In this document: positions 51,861 through 60,182 of the stretch, piece by piece
Layout of the letters: each line of letters starts with the position of its first letter
Numbering within the stretch: position 1 is the first letter of the stretch
Source of the DNA: an uncultured Collinsella sp.
GTDB taxonomy: Bacteria > Actinomycetota > Coriobacteriia > Coriobacteriales > Coriobacteriaceae
DNA: 64,000 bases
Assembly: GCA_900762355.1 (NCBI GenBank)
Contig: CAAFGE010000024.1
Coordinates: 1 to 64,000, forward strand
Reading direction: 5' to 3'
Made by a program: the position numbers and the translations under genes
Notes under the pieces: model-generated
What the model was told of the DNA's origin: nothing
The model's database searches: none
The model's input: the letters and a program-made list of their open reading frames with translations, nothing else

Positions 51861-53810
51861 ATGGAGTCATCCGCCTACCCGATGCTCTTTAGCCCGATCA
51901 AGGTCGGTACGACCGAGGTCAAGAACCGCGTCTTTATGCCGCCGGTATCCACGAACCTGGCCGATCATGGCTATGTGACCGACGACTTGGTCGATCATTA
52001 CCGTGCCCGTGCCAAGGGCGGCGTTGGCCTCATCATTACCGAGGTCGTGACGGTCGAGCCCACCTATACCTATCTGCCGGGTGACATGTGCTGCTACGAC
52101 GACACGTTTATCCCCGGTTGGGAAAAGCTCGCCGCGGCCGTCCACGAGTACGGCTGCAAGATCATGCCGCAGCTCTTCCACCCCGCCTACATGGCCTTTA
52201 ACATTCCGGGCACGCCGCGCCTGATCGCTCCGTCCTTCGTGGGACCGTCCTATGCCCGCGAGGCACCGCGTCCTATCACGGTCGATGAGATTCACGAGCT
52301 CACGCATCAGTTTGGCGACGCAGCCGTGCGTATGCAGAAGGCTGGCGTCGATGGCGTCGAGGTCCATGCGGCGCACGCCCACGGCATGCTCGGCGGCTTT
52401 TTGACCCCGCTCTACAACAAGCGTACCGATGAGTACGGCGGCTCGCTCGACGCTCGCATGCGCTTCCTGCTCGAGGTCATTGCCGAGATTCGCGAGCGCT
52501 GCGGCAAGGACTTTATCATCGACGTCCGCATCTCGGGCGATGAGTACACCGATGGCGGCCTGACCCTCAACGACATGATCTACGTCTCGCGTCGCCTGGA
52601 GAAGGCCGGCGTCGACATGATTCATGTGTCGGGCGGCACCACCATCAAGCGCGGTTCCGCGATTCCTGCCGCCGGTACCCAGCAGGCCTCGCACGCCGCC
52701 TGCTCGCGCGAGATTAAGAAGCACGTCAACATTCCTGTCGCCACGGTCGGTCGCATCAACGAGGCCTGGATTGCCGAGGAGCTGATCGAGGACGGCGCCG
52801 CCGACATCTGCATGATGGGCCGCGCCAATCTGTGCGATGCCGAGTTCTGCAACAAGGCCGCTGCCGGCAACGCCGACGACATCCGCCCCTGCATTGGCTG
52901 CCTGCGCTGCCTGAACGGCATTATGTTTGGCAAGCGCATCTCCTGCACTGTCAACCCGGACGTGGAGCGCGACGAGGCTGGCTACGAGCCTGCCGCCGAG
53001 GCTAAGAACGTGCTGGTTGTGGGTGCCGGTCCTGCGGGCATGGAGGCAGCCTACATTGCCGCCAAGCGCGGCCACAACGTGGTGCTCGTGGATAAGCAGG
53101 ACGAGCCGGGCGGCGAGATGCGCATCGCGGCTGTTCCGCCGGCAAAGCAGGAACTCACCCGCGTGATCAAGTATCAGTACCGTCGCCTGGCCGAGGTCGG
53201 CGTGAAGTGCGTATTTGGCACCGAGCTTTCGGCCGAGGACATTCAGCGCGACTACGCCGGCTACGAGGTTGTCCTGGCTTATGGCGCCGAGCCCATCGCC
53301 CCGGCCTTCATGCAGGGCTTTAAGCAGGTTATGACGGCCGACGACCTGCTGGGTGGCAAGGCTTTCCCGGGTAAGAAGATCGTCATCGTGGGCGGCGGCA
53401 CCGTCGGTTGCGAGACGGCCGACTACCTGGCCCCGCTGGTCAACGACCTGTCGCCGGCCAATCGCGATGTCACCGTCATCGAGATGACCAAGACGCTCGC
53501 CGCCAACGAGGGCGGTGCCGGCCGCGCGGTGCTCATCACGCGTATGCTCTCCAAGGGCGTTCACGTGCTGACCGAGGCCAAGGTGACCGAAATCACCGAG
53601 GACACCATCAGTTACGAGAAGGACGGCGAGGTCCACACCATCACCGGTGCCGATACGCTGGTGCTTGCCATGGGCTATCGTCCCAATACCAAGCTGGCTG
53701 ATGACCTCGCCGCTGCTGGCGTTGCCGCTCACGTGCTGGGCGATGCCAACAAGTGCGGCAACATTCGTGACGCCATCGGCGATGGCTACAAGGTTGCCTG
53801 CGAGATGTAA
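51861..53810 (+). CDS. Old Yellow Enzyme-type NADH:flavin oxidoreductase with Fe-S and FAD domains
   Basis: 649-residue enzyme of the 2,4-dienoyl-CoA reductase/2-enoate reductase/BaiCD-BaiH type. Residues 1-335 form an FMN TIM barrel (FMPPVSTNLADHGYVTD near the start, VEVHAAHAHGMLGGFLTPLYN about 176-196). The [4Fe-4S] site is CIGCLRCLNG..SC (about 345-365). The C-terminal half carries an FAD motif VGAGPAGMEAAY (about 389-400) and an NAD motif VGGGTVGCETADYL (about 511-524). It reduces activated C=C bonds; substrates could be enoates, quinones, dietary compounds or steroids. ATG 51861 follows GAAAGGAAG. Single gene, terminator shared with the convergent isomerase gene. Confidence 0.88.
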   Translation: MESSAYPMLFSPIKVGTTEVKNRVFMPPVSTNLADHGYVTDDLVDHYRARAKGGVGLIITEVVTVEPTYTYLPGDMCCYDDTFIPGWEKLAAAVHEYGCKIMPQLFHPAYMAFNIPGTPRLIAPSFVGPSYAREAPRPITVDEIHELTHQFGDAAVRMQKAGVDGVEVHAAHAHGMLGGFLTPLYNKRTDEYGGSLDARMRFLLEVIAEIRERCGKDFIIDVRISGDEYTDGGLTLNDMIYVSRRLEKAGVDMIHVSGGTTIKRGSAIPAAGTQQASHAACSREIKKHVNIPVATVGRINEAWIAEELIEDGAADICMMGRANLCDAEFCNKAAAGNADDIRPCIGCLRCLNGIMFGKRISCTVNPDVERDEAGYEPAAEAKNVLVVGAGPAGMEAAYIAAKRGHNVVLVDKQDEPGGEMRIAAVPPAKQELTRVIKYQYRRLAEVGVKCVFGTELSAEDIQRDYAGYEVVLAYGAEPIAPAFMQGFKQVMTADDLLGGKAFPGKKIVIVGGGTVGCETADYLAPLVNDLSPANRDVTVIEMTKTLAANEGGAGRAVLITRMLSKGVHVLTEAKVTEITEDTISYEKDGEVHTITGADTLVLAMGYRPNTKLADDLAAAGVAAHVLGDANKCGNIRDAIGDGYKVACEM

Positions 53811-53867
53811 GCTTTTGGCAAATAGGGGAGCGGCCGCCTTGCAGTGGCTCAAGCGATAGCCAATCAA

Positions 53868-53906
53868 AAAAGGCGCCGCGACACATGGATTGTCGCGGCG
53901 CCTTTT
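53868..53906. terminator. bidirectional terminator between convergent genes
   Basis: Perfect 16-bp arms AAAAGGCGCCGCGACA (53868-53883) and complement (53891-53906), with A and T runs on either side so that it works on both strands. Confidence 0.92.
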
Positions 53907-53948
53907 GCTTGGCGGTTTGTTGGGGGTCGGTGCGCCCCGTGGGCCTTA

Positions 53949-54590
53949 TTACAGGCCCAAGATCTCCTTGACCTTGGCGATGATGGCCTCGTCGGTGGCG
54001 TTGGCAAAGAAGTACTCCTGGAAGTGCTCGCCGGCAAGTGCGCCCTTCACCAGGTCCTGATCGATCTCGCCCAGGACGTCGACGAGCGGACGCATGGTCA
54101 CAGCGCGCACGCCATCGAGAATCTTCTTGTTGCGCTGCTCGGGCTCAACACGCTCGGCGGGGTAGCCGTTGCCCGAACCAAAGCCAAAGAGCTTCTCGAA
54201 GGTGTACTCGAGGTTGAGCTCCTGGCCCCAGCCATTCTTAAGAGCGAAGGGCATGGCGATGGCGTTGCCATCGTTGACCTGGGCAAAGGTGTAGGCGTCG
54301 AGCGGGTCGGCAACGTGGCCGCACAGCACGCCGGGGAAGGAGTTGCAGGCGAGCATAGCGCCCTCGCCGGTGCCGCAGCCGGTCACGACGTAGTCGGCAG
54401 CGCCGGAGTTCAGCAGCACGGCGGCAAGGATGCCGTTCTGCACATAGGTGAGGGGCTTGGAGTCGGCGTCGGCATACATGCCATAGTTAAAGACGGTGTG
54501 GCCCATGGGCTCGACAACCTTCTTAAGGGCAGCCTCGATCATGGGGTTCTTGGAGTTCTGAGAATTCTCGTTGATCAGAGCGATTTTCAT
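53949..54590 (-). CDS. RpiB/LacA/LacB-family isomerase, candidate unsaturated-uronate isomerase (DhuI-like)
   Basis: 213-residue member of the RpiB/LacAB sugar-phosphate isomerase fold. KIALINENSQNSKNPMIEAA opens the Rossmann-like domain, and VVTGCGTGEGAMLACNSFPG (about residues 71-90) holds the catalytic Cys region. It is longer than RpiB (about 150) because of a C-terminal extension. Its neighbour upstream is an SDR dehydrogenase. In streptococci and Sphingomonas an RpiB-family enzyme (DhuI) isomerises 4-deoxy-5-keto-uronate and an SDR (DhuD) then forms 2-keto-3-deoxygluconate. With GH105 in the same window that role fits best; ribose-5-phosphate or galactose-6-phosphate isomerase is the alternative. 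ATG 54590 follows AAAGG. Confidence 0.78.
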   Translation of the reverse strand: MKIALINENSQNSKNPMIEAALKKVVEPMGHTVFNYGMYADADSKPLTYVQNGILAAVLLNSGAADYVVTGCGTGEGAMLACNSFPGVLCGHVADPLDAYTFAQVNDGNAIAMPFALKNGWGQELNLEYTFEKLFGFGSGNGYPAERVEPEQRNKKILDGVRAVTMRPLVDVLGEIDQDLVKGALAGEHFQEYFFANATDEAIIAKVKEILGL

Positions 54591-54679
54591 TTGAGTTAAC
54601 CTTTCAACCAAATGTTTCCATTTTTTGTTTCTGTATGCGGGTGGCGGCTATTCCAACCCGAGGTTGGTTTTGCGGGCGG

Positions 54680-54778
54680 TGGACGATAGGGTCTGTCGCG
54701 AGTTCCGCACGAGCCGGAAAGCACTTAATGTGCTTTCCGTGCGAGCAGGACTGTCTGAGCAGCAGACCTTATCGTCCA
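54680..54778 (-). repeat. nested inverted repeat in the leader of the isomerase gene
   Basis: Outer 16-bp arms (54680-54695 and 54763-54778, one G-T pair) enclose a second hairpin GGAAAGCAC/GTGCTTTCC (54716-54724 and 54730-54738). It lies in the 206-base gap between the SDR stop and the isomerase start. No T tract follows on either strand, so a plain terminator is unlikely; mRNA stabilisation or processing is possible. Confidence 0.7.
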
Positions 54779-54796
54779 TGGACTCGCCCGAATGCC

Positions 54797-55606
54797 CTAC
54801 TGTGGCTGTTTGCCGATGTATGCCAGGATGCCGCCGTCCACGTACAGAATGTGCCCGTTGACGAAGTTCGATGCATCGGAAGCCAAGAACACGGCGGGGC
54901 CCTTCAGATCCTCGGGCGTGCCCCAACGGGCGGCCGGCGTCTTGGCAATGATGAACTGGTCAAACGGGTGGCGGCTGCCGTCGGGCTGCGTCTCGCGCAG
55001 GGGTGCGGTTTGCGGCGTGGCGATGTAGCCGGGTCCAATGCCGTTGCACTGGATGTTTGCCTCGCCAAACTCCGAGCAGATGTTCTTGGTGAGCATCTTG
55101 AGTCCGCCCTTGGCGGCGGCATAGCCGGCGATGGTCTCGCGACCCAGCTCGCTCATCATCGAGCAGATGTTGATGATCTTGCCGTGGCCCTTGGCGATCA
55201 TGCCGGGCAGGCAGGCCTTGGACACGATAAACGGTGCGTTGAGGTCAATATCGACGACGCGGCGGAAGTCCTCGGCGCTCATGTCGAGCATCGGGGTGCG
55301 CTGGATAACGCCGGCGTTGTTGACCAGGATGTCGGGCGTGGTGCCAAAGTCGGCCTCGATCTTGGCGATGAGCTCGGCAACGACGGCCTCGTCGGTGACG
55401 TCGGCCACGTAGCCATGGGCCTCAAAGCCCAGCTCGCGGTAGTGCTTCTCGGCCTCGGCGACCTTGTCGGCGTGACGTGCGTTAAAGGCGATCTTGGCGC
55501 CGGCCTCGCCGAGCGCCTCGGCAATGGCCATGCCAATGCCATAGGTGGCGCCGGTCACGAGCGCGACCTTGTCATCCAGGCGGAAGCTGTCCATAAGATC
55601 AGACAT
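54797..55606 (-). CDS. SDR-family dehydrogenase, candidate DhuD/KduD
   Basis: 269-residue classical short-chain dehydrogenase with TGATYGIG (about residues 19-26), NNAGVI (about 95-100), the catalytic Ser-Tyr-Lys (SMM at about 148, YAAAKGG at about 161-167) and a C-terminal YVDGG motif. Sequence and context match 2-keto-3-deoxygluconate 5-dehydrogenase (KduD/DhuD), the enzyme that turns the isomerised unsaturated uronate into 2-keto-3-deoxygluconate. ATG 55606 follows GAAAGGA. It is the first gene of a minus-strand unit with the isomerase, behind pectin-regulon operators. Gluconate 5-dehydrogenase is the main alternative reading. Confidence 0.83.
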   Translation of the reverse strand: MSDLMDSFRLDDKVALVTGATYGIGMAIAEALGEAGAKIAFNARHADKVAEAEKHYRELGFEAHGYVADVTDEAVVAELIAKIEADFGTTPDILVNNAGVIQRTPMLDMSAEDFRRVVDIDLNAPFIVSKACLPGMIAKGHGKIINICSMMSELGRETIAGYAAAKGGLKMLTKNICSEFGEANIQCNGIGPGYIATPQTAPLRETQPDGSRHPFDQFIIAKTPAARWGTPEDLKGPAVFLASDASNFVNGHILYVDGGILAYIGKQPQ

Positions 55607-55623
55607 AGCGATCCTTTCAAAAG

Positions 55624-55726
55624 AAACGTTCATCTATATAAGTCTTGCTTTTCATACAAGGTCAGTATAGGAGAAGAGGAGGATTTAAAAAATCAGATTC
55701 TCCTAAAATCAGGTGAACGTTCACTT
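55624..55726. promoter_or_regulatory. pectin-regulon operators between the SDR gene and gntR
   Basis: AGGTGAACGTTCACTT (55711-55726) is a near-perfect copy of the palindrome, and AAACGTTCAT (55624-55633) a weaker one placed close to the SDR start. The 88-base distance brackets the SDR promoter. This ties the isomerase/SDR unit to the uxaCBA and GH105 regulon. Confidence 0.7.
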
Positions 55727-55767
55727 TTAAAAGGTAAACGGTGATTTCGCCCTTGCCGCGCGGACGT

Positions 55768-56460
55768 TTATTCGCTCTGTTCCTGCGTGCCCTCTGCGAT
55801 CATGTTGCGGTTATACACCAGGTGCAGATACATCGCGTCGTGCGCGGCGGTGGGATTGCGCGAGGCGATGGCGTCGGCCACATCGCGGTGCGTGCGGATA
55901 GTTTCCTCGACGAGCTTTTTGCCGGTCACGTCGATAAAGAGGGGGACGGATGCCTTGAGCACGCCCATCAGGCGGGGAACGACGAGGTTTCCGGAGCTCT
56001 CGGCAATGGCATTGTGGAACGCGGTGTCGGCGGCGGAGTAATCCTCACCGGCCTCGGCCAGGCGCTCGGATTCGTCGCAGAGCTCTTTGATACAGACGAC
56101 CTGGTCGTTGGTTGCGTGCTCGGCCGCCATGCGTGCCATCTGCGGCTCGATCATAAAGCGCACCTCGAGCAGGTCGCGCGCCAGGCGCTGCTTGTCGCCG
56201 ATAAAGGTAAAGCCCAGCGGGTCGTCGGCGACGCCGGGGTTCGATGCCACGTACGTGCCCGAACCCTGCTTAATGCGCACGATGTTGCGCGACTGTAGTA
56301 GCTTCATGGCCTCGCGCACGGTGCTCCTGCCGGCACCCAGGCGCTCGGCGAGCACGGCCTCCTTGGGCAGGCGATCGCCCTGTTCAAGGTGCTCATCAAG
56401 AATCAATTGAATGATTTTCTCGGAAATCTGCTCGGGAAGTCCCGATTCGGCGCGAGCCAT
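55768..56460 (-). CDS. FadR-subfamily GntR regulator
   Basis: 230-residue regulator with an N-terminal winged helix (RLPKEAVLAERLGAGRSTVR, about residues 30-49) and an all-helical FCD ligand domain (about 85-215) with a metal-binding His set (DTAFHNAI, about 124-131, and later His residues). Such regulators often sense sugar acids (UxuR, ExuR, LldR, DgoR). ATG 56460 follows GAGAGG. It is divergent from the GntP-dehydratase pair and is the likely controller of it, through the TCATCAGAC..GTCTGATGA palindromes in between. Confidence 0.88.
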   Translation of the reverse strand: MARAESGLPEQISEKIIQLILDEHLEQGDRLPKEAVLAERLGAGRSTVREAMKLLQSRNIVRIKQGSGTYVASNPGVADDPLGFTFIGDKQRLARDLLEVRFMIEPQMARMAAEHATNDQVVCIKELCDESERLAEAGEDYSAADTAFHNAIAESSGNLVVPRLMGVLKASVPLFIDVTGKKLVEETIRTHRDVADAIASRNPTAAHDAMYLHLVYNRNMIAEGTQEQSE

Positions 56461-56625
56461 AGCTATACCTCTCATCACAAAATTCATCTGAGCTATTTTA
56501 GCGCACCAAGGGCACGATATTGGCCGTTGGGACCGAATCGAGCGGCTCGGATATGCCGTTTACAGCGTAAATACGACCGTTCGCCAAATACATCAGATGT
56601 ATTTCGAACAAATTTCAATTTGAAA

Positions 56626-56682
56626 CATCAGACCTTTCCAAAACACGCTATAGTCATCAGACGAATTCAAAAGGTCTGATGA
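56626..56682 (+). promoter_or_regulatory. operators of the GntR-type regulator before gntP
   Basis: TCATCAGAC (56654-56662) and GTCTGATGA (56674-56682) form an inverted repeat ending 12 bases before the gntP start codon. A further CATCAGACC lies at 56626-56634 and a related CATCAGATG at 56591-56599. Repeated half-sites of this kind between a FadR-type regulator and its divergent target are typical. Confidence 0.65.
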
Positions 56683-56694
56683 ATTGGAGGAAAG

Positions 56695-58056
56695 ATGTCA
56701 GACCCAACGTTTATGGCAGACCCCACCAGGCTGGTCATCGCCGCCATCGTGGGCATCGCGCTGCTGCTTGCGCTCATCATCAAGTTCAAGCTGCATCCCG
56801 TGCTGTCGATGATGGTTTCGGCGCTCGCGATCGGCATCGGTGCCGGCATGCCGCTCGACCTGGTGGCCGACACCGTCACCAAGGGCGTGGGCACCACGCT
56901 GCAAAACATCGCACTGCTCATTGGCTTGGGCTCGATGTTCGGCCAGATCCTGGAGGAGAGCGGCGGCGCCAAGAAGATCGCCCAGACCTTCATTGACACC
57001 TTTGGCCAGGGTCACTCCAGCTGAGCACTGGGCATCACCGGCCTGGTTATCGGCACCACGGTGTTCTTCGAGGCCGGCGTGGTCGTTTTGATCCCGCTTG
57101 CGTTTAGCGTGGCGTCGCAGACCAAGAAGTCGACCCTCTACTATGGCATCGCCCTGCTCGCGGGACTGGCAGCCGGCTATGCCTTCGTGCCGCCTTCGGC
57201 CGGTTCGGTCCTCGTCGCCGGTACGCTCGGCGTCGACCTGGGCACCATGATTCTCGTCGGCATCCCCACCGCCTTTATCGCCATGGCTGTCGCCGGTGTC
57301 GTCTGGGGCCGCAACGTGGGTGGCCGCATCTTCACGGACGTCCCCGAGCACTTTACCTCCGCCGAGGGTGCGAGCGATGACAAGGAGCTTCCCTCCTTTG
57401 GCATGGTCCTCGCCATCGTGCTCACCCCGCTGTGCCTGATTCTGCTGGGCACGTTGTCCTCGTACATCCCCATGCCCGCCGAGGTCGCCTCGATTCTCGC
57501 CTTCCTGGGCAAGCCGTTCGTCGCGCTCACCATCGCCACGCTCGTGGCCATGTACCTGCTGGGCGCTCGTCGCGGCTACACCGGTGCCGAACTCAAAGCC
57601 CTGCTCGAGCGTTCGCTCAAGCCCGTCGGCATGATCTTGCTGGTCATCGCCTGCGGCGGCGTCATCCGCTGGATGTTGCAGGACTGCGGTCTGGGCCAGG
57701 TCATCGGCCCCGTGCTCGAGAGTTGCCCGCTGCCCCTCGTGGTCGTCGGCTTCCTCATCGCCGCGCTCGTCCGCGCTTCGGTCGGTAGCTCCATCGTTTC
57801 GATGACCATGGCTTCGGGCATTATGGCCGCCATGCCTGCGGTCGCTGGCGCCTCGGTGCTCATGCGTGCCGCCATCTGCCTTGCCATCTGCGGCGGCGCC
57901 ACGGCGCTCTCGCACGTCAACGATGCCGGCTTCTGGATGTGCTCCTCGTTCCTCGAGATCGACGAGAAGACCACCCTCAAGTCCTGGACCATCATGGAGA
58001 CGATCATCGGTCTTTCGGGCCTCGCCTGCGCCCTGGTGATCTCGTTCTTCGCCTAA
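56695..58056 (+). CDS. GntP-family sugar-acid permease interrupted by an in-frame TGA (57022-57024)
   Basis: One continuous reading frame of 454 codons except for a single TGA at codon 110; both halves lie in the same frame. The first part (109 residues) and the rest join as GQGHSS-[TGA]-ALGITGLVIG, where GntP/GntT homologues have a Trp (W-A-M/L-type), so the TGA most likely replaces a TGG Trp codon. The remainder is a well-kept GntP permease with the VFFEAGVVVLIP segment (about 125-136), an FGMV..VLTPLC block and C-terminal GGATALSHVNDAGFWMCSSF (about 401-420). About twelve to fourteen membrane segments. ATG 56695 follows TGGAGGAAAG. It may be a recent nonsense mutation, a sequencing error, or read through; see findings. 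Confidence 0.82.
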
Positions 58057-58135
58057 TCGCAAGCGAACGCTTTGCATCAGCACGTCACATCAACCGATAC
58101 CAAACCAAGTAAGCCTTAAACCAAAGGAGTACACC

Positions 58136-59914
58136 ATGGACGAGAAGACCAAAGAGCAGATTCAGCAGGAGGCCGCCGAGCTGGTTGCCAAGCTGCAGCC
58201 GCGTTCCGGCAAGTTCCGCACCATCAGCCCCGAGATGGACCCGCTGCGTCTGGGCTCTGGCTGGAGCATCGAGGACCTGGACAAGCCGCAGGTCATCATC
58301 GAGTCGACGTTCGGTGACTCGCACCCGGGTTCCGCCGGCCTGTTTGAGCTGGTCGAGGAGGTGCGCGCCGGCGTTGCCGAGGCTGGCGGCCACGGCGCCC
58401 GCTACTTCTGCACCGACATTTGCGACGGTGAGGCCCAGGGCCACGACGGCATCAACTACTCGCTGCCCAGTCGCGACATGATCGCCAACATGATCGAGAT
58501 CCATGCCAAGGCCACCCCGTTCGATGCCGGCGTCTTTGTCGCCAGCTGCGATAAGGGCCTGCCCGCAAACCTCATGGCCATGGGCCGCGTCAACATCCCC
58601 TCCATCGTCGTCACCGGCGGCGTCATGGATGCCGGCCCCGACCTGCTGACCCTGGAGCAGCTCGGTGCTATCTCGGCCCGCTACGAGCGCGGTGAGATTT
58701 CTCGCGAGGAGCTCGAGTTCGCCAAGCACAACGCCTGCCCCAGCTGCGGTGCCTGCTCCTTTATGGGCACCGCCTCGACCATGCAAGTCACGGCCGAGGC
58801 CCTGGGCCTCATGCTCCCCGGCACGGCTCTACTGCCTGCCACCAGCTCTGACCTGCGCGAGTTCGCCCGCGAAGCCGGCCGTCAGTCCGTGTGGCTCTCC
58901 GAGCACAACCTGTGCCCGCGCGACATCGTGACCAAGGAGTCCTTCGAGAACCTCATCATGGTCCACGGCGCCATCTCCGGCTCCACCAATTCGCTGCTGC
59001 ACATCCCCGCGATCGCTCGTGAGTTTGGCATCGAGATGTCCGCCGACGACTTCGATCGTCTGCACCGTGGCGCCCACTACCTGCTCAACGTTCGTCCCGC
59101 AGGCGAGTGGCCGGCGCAGTTCTTCTACTATGCGGGCGGCGTGCCGCGCATCATGGAGGAGATCAAGTCGATGCTCCACCTCGACGTCATGACCGTCACC
59201 GGCAAGACCCTCGGCGAGAACCTCGAGGACCTCAAGAACAACGGTTACTACGAGAAGTGCGGCCGCTACCTGGAGAAGTGGAACCTCAAGCGCGAGGATA
59301 TCATCCGTCCGTTCGACCAGGCCTTTGGCACCGACGGCTCCATCGCCATCCTTCACGGCAACCTTGCCCCCGAGGGCGCCGTCGTCAAGCACACCGTCGT
59401 TCCGCGTGAGATGTTCCAGGCTACGCTCAAGGCCCGTCCGTTCGACTGCGAGGAGGACGCCATTCATGCCGTCCTGACGCACGAGGTCAAGCCCGGCGAC
59501 GCCGTCATCATTCGCTACGAGGGCCCCAAGGGTTCCGGCATGCCCGAGATGTTCTACACCACCGAGGCTATCGCCAGCGACCCCGAGCTCGGCGCTTCCA
59601 TTGCCCTGATCACCGACGGTCGCTTCTCCGGCGCCTCCAAGGGCCCGGCCATCGGTCACGTTTCGCCCGAGGCTGCCGTGGGCGGTCCGATTGCCCTGAT
59701 CGAGGAGGGCGACCTTATCCAGATCAACATTCCCGAGCGCTCGCCGTCCGTTGTGGGCATCGCCGGCAAGGAGATGGAGCCGGCCGAGGTCGACGCCGTC
59801 CTGGCCGAGCGCCGCGCCGCTTGGAAGCCCAAGGCCAACCGCTATACCGCCGGCACGCTCAAGTTCTTTACCGAGCATGCAGTTTCCGCCATTCAGGGTG
59901 GCTACATGGAGTAG
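58136..59914 (+). CDS. IlvD/Edd-family dehydratase, probably for a sugar acid
   Basis: 592-residue Fe-S dehydratase. The conserved cysteines are visible: Cys near RYFCTDICDGEAQGHDGI (about residues 89-106), VASCDKGLP (about 138-146) and HNACPSCGACSFMGTASTM (about 201-219). The C-terminal swivel domain has TDGRFSGASKGPAIGHVSPEA (read as DGRFSGASKGP, about 496-506). Its place behind a GntP permease and a FadR-type regulator argues for a sugar-acid (gluconate, galactonate, xylonate) dehydratase instead of the valine-pathway IlvD, since no other ilv gene is near. Start ATG 58136 behind AAAGGAG. Confidence 0.85.
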   Translation: MDEKTKEQIQQEAAELVAKLQPRSGKFRTISPEMDPLRLGSGWSIEDLDKPQVIIESTFGDSHPGSAGLFELVEEVRAGVAEAGGHGARYFCTDICDGEAQGHDGINYSLPSRDMIANMIEIHAKATPFDAGVFVASCDKGLPANLMAMGRVNIPSIVVTGGVMDAGPDLLTLEQLGAISARYERGEISREELEFAKHNACPSCGACSFMGTASTMQVTAEALGLMLPGTALLPATSSDLREFAREAGRQSVWLSEHNLCPRDIVTKESFENLIMVHGAISGSTNSLLHIPAIAREFGIEMSADDFDRLHRGAHYLLNVRPAGEWPAQFFYYAGGVPRIMEEIKSMLHLDVMTVTGKTLGENLEDLKNNGYYEKCGRYLEKWNLKREDIIRPFDQAFGTDGSIAILHGNLAPEGAVVKHTVVPREMFQATLKARPFDCEEDAIHAVLTHEVKPGDAVIIRYEGPKGSGMPEMFYTTEAIASDPELGASIALITDGRFSGASKGPAIGHVSPEAAVGGPIALIEEGDLIQINIPERSPSVVGIAGKEMEPAEVDAVLAERRAAWKPKANRYTAGTLKFFTEHAVSAIQGGYME

Positions 59915-59958
59915 CACCCGTACGCATCGAATTTCTCCTCTCACAGATGCGTGGCACT

Positions 59959-59994
59959 AAGAGCCCCGAGTTCATACGAGCTCGGGGCTCTTTT
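59959..59994 (+). terminator. terminator after the dehydratase
   Basis: 12-bp stem AAGAGCCCCGAG/CTCGGGGCTCTT (59959-59970, 59981-59992) ending in T. Confidence 0.9.
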
Positions 59995-60015
59995 CGTTTG
60001 GATTGCAGACGTATC

Positions 60016-60147
60016 ACCGGACGAAAGCGTGTTGCGTCTGGCACATAATCATACGAAAACGCAATTTGCGTCTTATTACCGGACGCAAATCAAGACGAAA
60101 ACCGTTTGCATCTTGGTAATAACCGTACGTAAACGGTTTTCGTCTTA
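60016..60147 (+). promoter_or_regulatory. dense palindromic operator array before the AlbA-type regulator
   Basis: Related half-sites recur: ACCGGACG at 60016 and 60078, ATCATACG at 60048, ACCGTACG at 60122, each followed by an AAA(A)CG- or CAAAT-like segment. ATTTGCGTC and its complement GACGCAAAT (60064-60072, 60082-60090) form one palindrome. AAGACGAAAACCGTTT (60092-60107) and its exact complement (60131-60146) form a second with 16-bp arms. The last unit contains a TATAAT-like -10. Autoregulation by the downstream gene product is likely. Confidence 0.65.
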
Positions 60148-60182
60148 TAATACGGTCACGAATAGTACGAAACGAAGGGGTT

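Noticed and set aside
57022..57024. Selenocysteine at the gntP TGA
   Set aside because: GntP permeases carry Trp, not Cys, at this place, there is no redox role, and no convincing SECIS-like hairpin directly follows the codon.
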